Shown here: in pieces, positions 1 to 8,418 of the stretch
Position numbering within the stretch: the first letter of the stretch is position 1
How the letters are laid out: each line of letters begins with the position of its first letter
Assembly (NCBI RefSeq): GCF_000143415.4
Contig: NW_003314351.1
Location: forward strand, 1-27,700
Direction of reading: 5' to 3'
Length of the DNA stretch: 27,700 bases
DNA from: Selaginella moellendorffii
Taxonomy: Eukaryota > Streptophyta > Lycopodiopsida > Selaginellales > Selaginellaceae
Program-made: the position numbers and the translations under genes
Notes under the pieces: model-generated
Seen by the model: only the letters and a program-made list of their open reading frames with translations
Told to the model about the DNA's origin: nothing
Databases searched by the model: none

Positions 1-1326
1 AGACGACCACGACAAATCCAAAATATCTTCTGTGTGGCCATGGAGACTGCACAGCGGCTCACCGTCGAGGCCGAAAGCTTTCAAGCCAGCTTTATCGTCG
101 CTCGTCTTTGACGAGCCTCGCTTTTTCTGATGTGGTGGTTTCCTAACCTCGTGAGTCCCCCCATCCGCTGCGCTAGCGGCGACTTGATTGCTCGATAAAA
201 CAATCTTCCACACCCGGACAACGCAGTCCTGCCCGCCACTTGCGAGGTACCGTCCGCCGGTACTGAACTTAAGAGCCCAAATCGGACCTTGGTGAGCATG
301 AATCTCCTGTCCCATGTACAATTCCGCCAACTCTCTTACAGCTTTCTTGCACACGCGCACCTTAATTCTCTGCATTTTCCATGGTCTTCTCGCATCAGAC
401 CTTGGCTGAGCAGTAGACACGTCGTCTTTCTCTGCTGCAGCACTGGGAGTGCTTGACCGCCTCATGAAACCGCTAAACCATCTCTTCTTCTTGGGCTTCC
501 CATTCAGCGGCAAATACGAAGAAGACGATGAAGAAGACGAAGAAGTCCCTGGTTTTTTCCTGTTCTCCCTGTCGACCCTCCTCATTTCCTGTACAATTGG
601 AGAGAGTCCCAGAGAACTGTCAAACTCCTCTCGCGACAGCTCCCTCCCCGTCCCAACCTCTCTAACTCTGTTCCACGACCCATCCGATCCGAGCTCCTCG
701 ACTATAAACTCCTTGCCGCTGTCCAGATCCTTTATCCTATACACGAACTCCCTGCCACTGCTGTTGGTAGAGCTTTGACCATCTACATTGGCGTCGGTAG
801 ACCTTCCATCCGCGAGAATTGGGCTGCCGGGGCTGACCAAATCCCCATTTCTGGCATCTTCGTCCCTGGAGCTCTCGTAGCCGTCGCTAGAGCGAAGACG
901 ATCCAGATCCACGGACTCTCCCCTCAAATGCTCTCCTCCCGAGAGGGGATCCGAGATGCTGCGGAAGACCCGAGGCGTGGAGGCCGTCGACGGAGGGAAG
1001 GAATGGCTGGAGGTGAGGAAAGAGGGCTCCCTGCTGCCAAAGAAATCCTCCAGCCCCATTCTCTGGAGCAATCTCACCCTACGCTCCCCGACGCTGGCCG
1101 GATCGCTCCTCCACACCGCATATTTCGAGTCGCCGGAAGGGAATGCGGCGAAATCCTGGCGCTTGCCGCGCTGCCGCAGCTTGAATCTAGCAAGACGCTC
1201 ACCATCGCTGCTGCCACCGCTATCGGAGCCGGAGGTGGTCGCGATTTCTTCGAGAGTCTCGAAGAATTCCTCCTCCTGCCCCTCGCCGTCGGAGCTCGCG
1301 GCGTCCGGAGCTTCTCCCTCCGCCAT
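1..1326 (-). CDS. WD40-repeat protein, WDR44-like (N-terminal part, runs off window)
   Basis: A single uninterrupted reading frame of 442 codons runs from an ATG at 1326 to the window edge without a stop. Residues 1-270 are acidic, Ser/Gly-rich and probably disordered. A run of nine serines lies near 263-271, followed by a basic patch KPKKKRW (about 277-283) that may be a nuclear localisation signal. The first WD repeat spans about 343-376 (HAHQGPIWALKF, then ASGGQDCVVRVWKI). A charged linker follows, and a second repeat opens at 423 (GEPLCSLHGHTEDILDLSW). The order of long acidic N-terminus, a tyrosine-methionine-GQEI/HAHQG entry and a split between the first two WD repeats matches the plant WDR44-like family (known family architecture). 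The remaining WD repeats lie outside the window. WD40 proteins act as scaffolds; the partner and exact role cannot be read here. It is transcribed divergently from the METTL5 gene. Confidence 0.88.
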   Translation of the reverse strand, partial: MAEGEAPDAASSDGEGQEEEFFETLEEIATTSGSDSGGSSDGERLARFKLRQRGKRQDFAAFPSGDSKYAVWRSDPASVGERRVRLLQRMGLEDFFGSREPSFLTSSHSFPPSTASTPRVFRSISDPLSGGEHLRGESVDLDRLRSSDGYESSRDEDARNGDLVSPGSPILADGRSTDANVDGQSSTNSSGREFVYRIKDLDSGKEFIVEELGSDGSWNRVREVGTGRELSREEFDSSLGLSPIVQEMRRVDRENRKKPGTSSSSSSSSSYLPLNGKPKKKRWFSGFMRRSSTPSAAAEKDDVSTAQPRSDARRPWKMQRIKVRVCKKAVRELAELYMGQEIHAHQGPIWALKFSTGGRYLASGGQDCVVRVWKIVLSSNQVAASAADGGTHEVRKPPHQKKRGSSKTSDDKAGLKAFGLDGEPLCSLHGHTEDILDLSWSS

Positions 1327-1513
1327 AGCTGCTGCATCTACCGGCGCGCCATCGCCATCGTCTTCTCCGTCCTAGAAACCTAACCTAACCACGGTAGTTT
1401 AGGCGTTAACTACGGTCCAGGGGCCTTGACGTGGCGCCAAACAACCGCACGTCACCGACAAGGCCGAGCTGTGATTTGCTTAAAAGAAAGCGATTTATCT
1501 CTAGTCTTTAATC

Positions 1514-1537
1514 CTCTCTCTCTCTCTCTCTCTCTCT
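1514..1537. repeat. (CT)12 microsatellite
   Basis: Perfect CT dinucleotide run inside the divergent promoter. CT/GA runs are common in plant core promoters and 5' leaders. Confidence 0.9.
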
Positions 1538-1828
1538 ATTTAGCGATCGATTCCATTGTTCTCTTAGGAATTCCTGGCGGCATTCACCAGCTCTAGAGTG
1601 GAAAGCGATGGAATTTGCTTGGAGCTTTTCAACGATCCATGGCCCAGCGCATTCAAATCAAAGCGCTCAGATGGTTTGGATTGTCTCTAGCAGCAAAATT
1701 TCGCTGGAAATAGGCCAAATTGACCAAGCACCTGGTGGAATCCGGCAATGGAAGCGACTGGCTCGCCGTGCCGATCTTTCACCTTTTTGCCCCAAATTTA
1801 AAATCCAAAATGCGCGCGAAACTTTTTC

Positions 1829-1843
1829 TAGGGTTAGGGTTTA
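1829..1843 (-). promoter_or_regulatory. Double telo-box (AAACCCTAACCCT on minus) next to the METTL5 start
   Basis: The plus strand reads TAGGGTTAGGGTTTA, two telomere-type repeats ending 12 bp before the METTL5 ATG. Telo-boxes near transcription starts, often paired with site II TGGGCY motifs, are known from plant ribosomal-protein and ribosome-biogenesis promoters. A GGCCCA lies about 185 bp upstream (1641-1646). Confidence 0.7.
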
Positions 1844-1854
1844 TCGCCGCGCAG

Positions 1855-2980
1855 ATGAAGCTCAAGCAGCTGGAGAGCGAGCTCGGCCATCTCGTCCAGT
1901 TCCAGTCTCCAAAGGTATGGCGCTCTTGCGGCGCTCAATGCGCTCACTCGAATCTGGATTCTGGTCGCGCAGATCGAACTGGAGCAATACCCGACTGGCG
2001 CGCACATCGCTTCTCGGATGATGTACATGGTCTCTCAAATCCTTTTTTCCTCCGTGAGCGTGACGAATTCCTTCTTTTGCCAGGCTGAATCCAACTTTGG
2101 AGATATTTGTGGGAAATCCATCGCTGATCTTGGCTGTGGCTGTGGAACGCTCGGTGTGGCTGCGTCTTTGCTCGACGCCAGGTACGCATTTATTTTCTGC
2201 AAGATTCGTTTCTTTCCTGAACGTTTTCTTTTCTTCTTTCTGTAGTTACGTGATTGGTTTCGATCAAGATCTCGCGGCTTTAGACACTGCCCAAGAAAAC
2301 TGCCGGGACCTTGAGGTATGTAAGCTTGTAACTTCGTAACTTCACAACTAGTTCTTGGTCTTCTTTCTTTTTTCTTGTTATTCTTCTGCACCTTTTCTTT
2401 TTTTAATTTTGTAAGTAACTTGTGGCTCTTTTTTCTTCGATCAGATCGACATGGATTTCGTGCAGTGTGATGTCAAGAGTCTTGGTTTGACGCGTAAGTG
2501 CTTACCGACGTCATATAGATGTTACACCTCTCATTACAGGAATCAGTGTCGACACAGTCGTAATGAATCCTCCGTTTGGCACTAGAAGGAAGGGAGCTGA
2601 CATGGAGTTCTTGTCTGTAGCTCTGAAGGTACTGTGAGCTCCTTTTTTCCTCGATTGTGATGCTATATGTTGTTTCAGATCGCACGGACTGCCATCTACT
2701 CTTTACACAAAAGCTCTACAAGACAGGTTCTTCAAACCCAAGTTTTGACGAATACTGAAATGACTTTCCTGGTGGCAGCATGTGAAACGAGCAGCTCTGC
2801 AGGACCTCGGGGCTAAAACCGCAGAAGTCTTGTTCGAGGTAGAGTTTTTTCAGTGCATTCACCTAGTTCTGATGACTTGATCTTTTGTTGCAGTTGAGAT
2901 TTGACTTGAAATCTTTGTACAAATTCCACAAGAAACAAGAGCTGGACATCGCTGTAGATTTGTGGCGATTTACCGTTTAG
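1855..2980 (+). CDS. METTL5: METTL5-like rRNA N6-adenine methyltransferase, nine exons, 205 aa
   Basis: Exons 1855-1914, 1973-2029, 2084-2181, 2246-2315, 2445-2493, 2540-2628, 2679-2726, 2779-2838 and 2894-2980 join in frame (618 nt, 205 aa plus stop). All introns are GT-AG and short. The protein starts MKLKQLESELGHL, as METTL5 does, then has LEQYPTGAHIASRM, the SAM-binding loop IADLGCGCGTLGVA (exon 3), the acidic loop YVIGFDQD (exon 4), the catalytic NPPFGT (exon 6), ARTAIYSLHKSSTR (exon 7) and the C-terminal YKFHKKQELDIAVDLWRF. Length matches animal METTL5 (about 209 aa). The family, with its partner TRMT112, makes one m6A in 18S rRNA (established knowledge). No key residue is missing. A decayed copy lies at 5735-6243. 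Confidence 0.95.
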
Positions 2981-3008
2981 CGCACAAATCCTGCGAAGAA
3001 TTTACAAG

Positions 3009-3059
3009 GTAAAGCATTGTTCCTGGTCGCAAAAAAGACTGACTAGATTACTCTCGCAG
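3009..3059 (+). other. Possible UTR intron between METTL5 and the USP gene
   Basis: A GT-AG bounded 51-nt segment starts at a good donor (AAG|GTAAAG) and ends TCTCGCAG. It lies in the 136-bp gap after the METTL5 stop and before the USP start. It could be a 3'UTR intron of METTL5 or a 5'UTR intron of the USP gene. It is only pattern-based. A TATATAA lies at 3070-3077. Confidence 0.3.
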
Positions 3060-3116
3060 GACATCGCAGATATATAATTTTTTTTCTGTGCTTACTGTAG
3101 CGTCAGAGGTAGGGTT

Positions 3117-3721
3117 ATGGGGAAAGCGTTGATGATCGCGGTGGATGACTCTGAATCGAGTGCCTATGCTGTCAAGTTCACCCTGGAGAACTTGGCTTCA
3201 AGCGACGATGCGATCACTCTAGTTCATGTTCGCTCGGAGGTAGATGGTAAGGAGTTTCTTTTGTTCTTTTGTTCTTGTGATATGATCTTTGTTGTCTTCT
3301 ATTCTAGTTGAGGGGTTTTATGGAACACCGGATTGGGTTGCCGAAATGGATCACAAGTTTGAAGAGCGAGCTCGTGGTATTCTGTCCCGCATGAAGGAAA
3401 TTGTGGATGGGCATAAGGTACTTTGTGATAAACTTTTGACTAGCTCATGATTTCTTTTTCTACAAAACAGATACCTTGCATGATTGTATCCAAGAAAGGG
3501 GATGCCCGAGAAAAGCTGCTAGAAGCTGTCAACGAGTTCCCTCCAACAATGTTAATACTGGGAAGCCGAGGCCTTGGAATGGTGAAAAGGTTTGCCAAAA
3601 AGCTCTAGTTTGCATTCCTCAAACCGTGGATTTGGACAGGACGTTCCTGGGAAGCGTGAGTGACTATGCTGCACAGCACGCTGAATGCCCTGTGCTTATT
3701 GTCAAGCTTCCACACCCGTAA
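3117..3721 (+). CDS. Universal stress protein (UspA family), four exons, 146 aa
   Basis: Exons 3117-3246, 3308-3417, 3471-3589 and 3640-3721 join in frame (441 nt) through GT-AG introns of 50-61 nt. The start MGKALMIAVDDSESSAYAV is the usual USP first strand with the nucleotide-contacting aspartate. The middle (GFYGTPDWVAEMDHKFEER) is the long helix region. The end GSRGLGMVKRTFLGSVS is the G-2x-G-9x-G-S nucleotide-binding motif, followed by HAECPVLIVK. All ATP-binding landmarks are present, so this belongs to the ATP-binding small single-domain plant USP group, which acts in abiotic stress responses in the cytosol (family knowledge). Its specific role is unknown. Confidence 0.94.
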
Positions 3722-3974
3722 GATTTAATGTGTTTCAAGTGCCTTTTTTCTCTTCTTCGTTTGAGGGACCTATAAGCGGTGCGTTCTTCAGTTCGCACTT
3801 TCTTAAGTTTACCCTCAGAAAGCAAATCGATTCGCTTGTTCAGGACCAAAATTCTGTGTTTATGGATCCTCAAAGCGACACTTGGACAGTTTTCTAGAGC
3901 TTTTTTCAAACAATAGTTTCTTGATAATCGGTGCTAATCGTTGGCACAAGTTTAGGCTTATTCCTTCTTTTGCT

Positions 3975-4029
3975 TAAGTTGTAGTATAGTGTGACGCGGA
4001 CAACTGGGGTTCGATCCCCTGCAACTGCG
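3975..4029 (+). pseudogene. tRNA-Asp(GTC) pseudogene with an internal deletion
   Basis: The 5' part GTTGTAGTATAGTG (3978-3991) and the 3' part with T-arm GGGGTTCGATCCCC and acceptor-side GCAACTGCG match plant nuclear tRNA-Asp. About 17-20 nt covering the D-arm 3' side and the 5' half of the anticodon arm, anticodon included, are missing, so only about 55 nt remain. The B-box GGTTCGATCC is perfect. Acceptor pairs 1 and 2 no longer form. It cannot fold as a tRNA. Confidence 0.75.
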
Positions 4030-4130
4030 CTTGTCAGGAAAGTGTGAATTAAAGAAGACGATCGGGAACATTGTAGCTCAAAGTGCTTAATTCGTTCAAT
4101 TGCTCATTGGATTGCAATACTTTGATATTT

Positions 4131-4518
4131 CTTAATTGGAAACATTTGCTACTCTCGCATATCTTTTGTTCATTAACACCACAACAGCAATAGAGTCCAT
4201 AACGGAGACCATCCTATTTCCCTAGACGTCTACACAAAGTATGCAACCTGGCTCGCATAAGAAACCATAGGATATCCACGAACTTCACATATATTGCTGT
4301 GATCACCCCTGGGAGCCTGCAAACCTGTGATTTGGAAAAGAAAACAAGGTGCTTCTATGAACCACCGCATTATGGCTGATCTTCCTTCATAAGAATGTGC
4401 TGTTGCAGGCAAAATGATAAACCACATTTGAGACATATATGCTTGCTAATGTACTCCAATAAAAATACTAACCAGCATACAGTGTAAGAGAGTAATAATA
4501 ACTCTAATAATAATTGGT
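4131..4518 (-). pseudogene. Membrane-protein paralogue, remnant of the last exon (copy 1)
   Basis: This minus-strand segment aligns along its length with the last exon of the intact copy at 26817-27307. Shared pieces are the CTGTATGCTGGTTAG entry, the GTTTATCATTTTGCC segment, the MRWFIE block and the CCATGGACTC-type tail (here with a substitution) before AATGTTTCCAATTAA. Several internal deletions and an in-frame stop break it, and no upstream exon is present. The family is not identified. Confidence 0.75.
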
Positions 4519-4570
4519 AAAACACATTAGCATAATGAAACAATCTAAGTTGATATTCCAAGGTATAAAT

Positions 4571-4588
4571 CTCTCTCTCTCTCTCTCT
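4571..4588. repeat. (CT)9 microsatellite
   Basis: Perfect CT run between the two broken membrane-gene copies. Confidence 0.85.
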
Positions 4589-4735
4589 TGTATGACTGGC
4601 AAAGTCGTAATGTCACTGCAGAAGTCTATGCTGCTACATATTAAAAAGCCACACTCTCTAAATACTCGCATTATCTGTGGCGGCACATGAATTCTAGTTT
4701 CAATCACTTTAATATTACACACTTAATTGGAAACA

Positions 4736-5517
4736 TTAGCTACTGTTTCTTTTGTTCATCAAAACTCGTCCTAACATTTCCCCCACTAACACCACAATAA
4801 CAATAGAGTCCATGACACACACCATCCTATTTCCCCACCTCCAGTCTGGATATAAATGTCTACGCACAAAAGTGATAGGTATGCAACCTGGCACACAAAG
4901 AGAACCTATAGGATATGTACCAATTACTTCAGATATAACGTAGTCATCTTCCCTCTGACAGTCAGCAAATCCATGATTTGGAAAAAGCCATCTTTTCCAA
5001 CTAATAAAATAGGGTGTCTTCATGAACCATCTCATTACAGCTGATGTTCCTGCACAAGAATGTGCTATTGCAGACAAAACTTGCCAAATGATAAACCAGG
5101 AGCGATTCGAGACATATGTGCTGGCTAATGCACTAGCTGCTCCAATAAAAATACTAACCAGCATAAAGCACCTGTAGTGAAAGAGAGTAATGATTCCAAT
5201 AATAACTGTAAAGTCAGTTTAGCAATAATATTTTATACAACTGTTCTAATATTACCTCCAATAATATAGCCTATATACATGATGAGTGAAGCAAACAAGC
5301 TGCCACTTAGGCCACGTAATATGACATAAAACCCAGTGCATTGCAGTCTCTTTAACAATAAAGAACACCCCACTTTGGAGGATAAAATGTGATATAGATG
5401 GTGAAGACATAGAAACTAATTGCCCAGGTCATAATAATTGAAACAGGTAAGAAGAACCACCACAATGGAACAACTAGTAATCTCCATACCCAACCTGTCA
5501 AGCCCTAATAGGTAATC
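4736..5517 (-). pseudogene. Membrane-protein paralogue, pseudogene with intact last exon (copy 2)
   Basis: The last exon (5205 to 4736) is fully open and very close to the intact copy on the right: MLVSIFIGAASALASTYVS, AHSCAGTSAVMRWF, WRWGNRMVCVMDS and a stop after NKRNSS. The intron (5255-5206, 50 nt) keeps GT-AG. The upstream exon (5517 to 5256) is broken. A 5-nt deletion just after MEITS shifts the frame, an in-frame TAA follows the PPKWGVLYC block, and two more deletions remove the segments corresponding to VGYHWG and to most of AYVTIGPKYSAIRYW. The acceptor (TTATAG before GATTACC) is shared with the intact copy, so the gene once had further 5' exons. The flank after the stop (TTAATTGGAAACATT) is shared by all three minus-strand copies. 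Confidence 0.82.
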
Positions 5518-5734
5518 CTATAAATAACAAGAAAAGGATGTGGATGACGAATATACTAAATTTCACAAAATAATTTGCAAGGCTAAGGTTTGCATGAGGG
5601 GACTTCAATGCAAGTCATGCAGATTGGGTGGAGAATGATGTACTCTTGTTTTGAAAATCCTTTTTTTACCATAAAGTGTGTTCTTAATCTATGGAAAATC
5701 ATTGCCATTGGGATCCATTTTTTATCTTCTTGGT

Positions 5735-6243
5735 TGCTTTCTTTTCTTTACCGTGATTTTTCTGTATCTTCTTCTAATAGCTATGTGATTGGATTCCTGC
5801 AAGCCCTTGCAACATTGCTTGAGATGTGTAAGCTTTTTAAGTTTAAGTAGTTCTTGGCTTCCAACCTTCAACTTTTTATTTTAGTTTTTTGCATGCCAAT
5901 TTCTTTGATCAGTTCGACATGGGTGTTGATGTCTGATGGGTAATATATTACACTTTGTCAATATAAAAACTAGTGTTGACATAGTAGAACTTTTGGCACC
6001 GATTTCCTATTTGAAACTCTATTTTGAGGTATTTCCTGATTGTTATGCTATATATTGTTTCAGGTTACACACCCACAAAACAGTTTTGATGATATCAAAA
6101 TGGCTTTCCTGGTGGCAACATGTAAAACAAGCAACTGCAGAATTCTTGTATAAGGTAGAGCATTTCAGCGCGTTCTGACAACTTAACTTGTTTTGGCAGT
6201 TGAGATTTGACTTGAAATCTTTCTAAAGTCAAGAGCTGGATAG
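5735..6243 (+). pseudogene. METTL5 pseudogene, intron-retaining partial duplicate
   Basis: Homologous blocks follow the METTL5 gene in order. They are the intron 3 end and exon 4 (CTATGTGATTGGATTC at 5781), the exon 5 start after GATCAG (about 5912), exon 6 (AGTGTTGACATAGTAG), the intron with TGATTGTTATGCTATAT, exon 8 (about 6118-6155) and exon 9 (TTGAGATTTGACTTGAAATC from 6200). Intron sequence is retained, so this arose by DNA duplication and not retrotransposition. The deletion in exon 6 removes the coding bases for the catalytic NPPF, exons 1-3 with the SAM-binding loop are absent, exon 7 is replaced and exon 9 is cut short by stops. Confidence 0.85.
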
Positions 6244-7450
6244 ATTTGAGACCAGGAACAATCGTCGATGGGGATTTAGCAATGAAAAGAAATCACGATC
6301 ATCAAGTCAAAAGACTTCATTGATTAAGTACTTTATCTTCATCCACAATACTAACTTGCTCTTCAAACTTTTGCGAAAAGAAATATCAATTAGCAGAGAA
6401 GAAAGATTAGGAGCTGCTTACCATCCATCTACCTCTAAGTTCTCCAGGGGGCATATCTATTGGGTAAAAACAATTTTCCTTAGGATGCATTTAGCGAACT
6501 TTATAAGAGTTTTTAGCTTACTTGTGGGATGGTCCATCAAAATGTTGAGTTCCTGCAAGTTCTGTGAGACGATTTCCTGTTTAACGTTGAAAGCTGATTT
6601 TGCTAATTCCCTAGATTCCTTTTTTTTCTAACAGGCTGAGTGCTATTCGCTTTGAATCGAAAGTTACACTCGGACAGTCTCATGGATTCACCTCGAGTTT
6701 ATTATGTTCCATGAGGCACTTGTCAGTACGAGGTAAAAGAAGTCAATGGTGCTGGAATCAATGTGAGCGAGCCAGGTATTGCTTTGTACTTCCTCAAAGA
6801 GTAAAGGCATAAACGTTTTGGCTTCTTTCTGCAGTCACTCATACAACACGGATTTCCTGAAGCGGCTAGTCTCCAAGACGTTTTCTTTTCTGTACGTAGA
6901 GATTGTGGATGCTTTGTTAGAGGTGCTTATTTAAGTGCAAGCCATCTTTTGCAGGTCACTGGTTGACGCTACCAGGAAATGCTAGAGGATGGATGCATCC
7001 TCAAGTCACCATTTGATGGATGTTAGTGTAGGTAAAAGAATTATTGCTAGAAACTCTTATAACTTTCTTGTGTCTTTTTGAATTTCCAGACACTGGACAT
7101 CCGCATTTGCTGGATACGATTGCTTTGAGAATTACTTGCGAGTGGAGACATGTTAGTTGTTCTCTTATTCTTGTTTGTCTTGCTAGCTCTCAGCTCAGAC
7201 TTGCCTAAGAGCATTGGCATACATGGAGTCAGAAAAACATCAAAGACTTGACAAGCCTCATGGACGAGCCTTTGATGCCAAGACTGTAGGACGAAATGCT
7301 TGATGCAGTTGGATATCTATTAGTGCAGAAAGCTCCATTCTACTTTGGAATTGCTCGCAGCCATGGCATTGAAGACACCTCGTCTCAATCACTTGCATAG
7401 ACAAACAACTAGAGACAAAAAGATGTTTGTTTGCATTTAGCAAGAAAACA
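6244..7450 (+). other. Unidentified exon-like series, probably a decayed gene
   Basis: Several short stretches sit between good splice signals: after TTTTCTAACAG (about 6634), between TTTCTGCAG and GTACGTAG (about 6835-6892; reads SLIQHGFPEAASLQDVFFS), after TTTTGCAG (about 6956), and after TTTCCAG (about 7090). One frame near 6727-6777 reads CQYEVKEVNGAGINVSEP. Stops interrupt any joined frame. I do not recognise the family. It starts right after the METTL5 pseudogene on the same strand, so it may come from the same duplicated segment. Confidence 0.35.
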
Positions 7451-8160
7451 CATACAAGAAGAGCTGCTTTCTATCTTCTGCTTCTTGCAAATGAAGGAGA
7501 GGATGAAGAAAGATACATTTGCAAACGCAGTAGTAACGGCTCCTGTGACATGGGCATAGTCTGTCTCCCAATGGGAGAAAACTCCTCAAAACAAAGTTGA
7601 AACAAGAGAAAACAGTGAGGGAAAATTAAGGGAAAGGTATTAATAAAGGATATTACTACCTCATTTGCTATCTCATACTATAGGCTAAGAAGGGTGTACT
7701 CCCCTAGCAGTTCAAATGCTTCTTAGAGAGCTTTTCCCATGACATGAGAACTTAATAACTGGGGGGATTACATATGTCAAAAGCAAATTAAGAGATACAA
7801 GATATAGAATGAGTATTAACTGATAAAAGTTACATTTGTGCGAGTGAGTTTCACCAAGGTGATTCCCCTGAGTGTGTTTTGATGTGAAGTCACATATGGA
7901 GCTCTAGTAAAGTTCCTACCACATTAAATTCATAGTTTTGACATAACTCTATTTTTTTTACAGCATATTGTAAACTAGAGCCATGGGGCATCTATTTACA
8001 TAAAATCATAGACGCCAATAAATGTTTGAAGAGTGTCTATACACTTCTTGTTTAATGCCTTGGATATATGATATAAAAATATTCTTTGTATGCTATACTA
8101 TATTTAAACTTCATATTTTATTATTATATTTGTTAAAAGTATTGTCATATAAACTCTTAT
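7451..8160. other. AT-rich intergenic DNA, no gene seen
   Basis: No open frame, splice-bounded exon series or RNA gene is visible. The sequence becomes increasingly AT-rich toward 8160. Confidence 0.6.
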
Positions 8161-8402
8161 TTGTCAAAACAATCTAGAAGTCATAGGGAGCCAAGAGGAA
8201 ATCCCGATGGAGGCTCTAGGTCAAACTTCTTCTCTTCCTCACTTTCCTTATCTTGGAACTTTTCCATTCCCTCATTGATCGTCTTTGATTTTAGTAGTCA
8301 GTGATGATGGCACCCACAAAGGATGTGAAGCCTCCTAAACCTCATCTTCTCCTTGTTGTTCCTTGTCTTCCCTGCTATTCTCATCTTCTTTAACATCTTC
8401 TT
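8161..8402 (+). repeat. Dispersed partial copy of the 10.9-12.3 kb tandem repeat unit
   Basis: Starting TTGTCAAAACAATCTAGAAG, this 240-bp stretch aligns with 11355-11596 and 12092-12302 in the same orientation, including the GATGATGGCACCCA block. It corresponds to the second half of the 0.73-kb unit. On the minus strand all copies read as a Glu/Lys/Asp-rich sequence (for example EDVKEDENSREDKEQQGEDE), so the repeat probably began as protein-coding DNA. Confidence 0.75.
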
Positions 8403-8418
8403 TTTCATCTCTTGTTTC

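Larger units (their letters stand above)
1327..1854. promoter_or_regulatory. Divergent promoter and 5' leaders between the WD40 gene and METTL5
   Basis: These 528 bp separate the two divergent start codons. They hold an ACGTGGC motif (1429-1435, the ABRE/G-box core in plants) with CACGTCA close by (about 1448), a (CT)12 tract (1514-1537), a GGCCCA motif (1641-1646, reverse of the site II TGGGCC element) and a double telo-box (1829-1843). Transcription starts cannot be fixed from sequence. The METTL5 frame stays open upstream to 1720, with in-frame ATGs at 1720 and 1810, but the start at 1855 matches the METTL5 N-terminus. Confidence 0.6.

Noticed and set aside
775-1383. Plus-strand open frames of 202 and 139 codons
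   Set aside because: They are antisense to the WD40 gene, whose GC-rich Ser/Asp/Gly codons keep the other strand open; no family resemblance.
1375-1389. AAACCTAACCTAACC as a telo-box for the WD40 gene
   Set aside because: It lacks the CCC of the canonical AAACCCTAA motif, so it is only a resemblance.
1608-2021. Plus-strand frame starting at 1608
   Set aside because: It is out of frame with the METTL5 exons and overlaps its leader and first intron.
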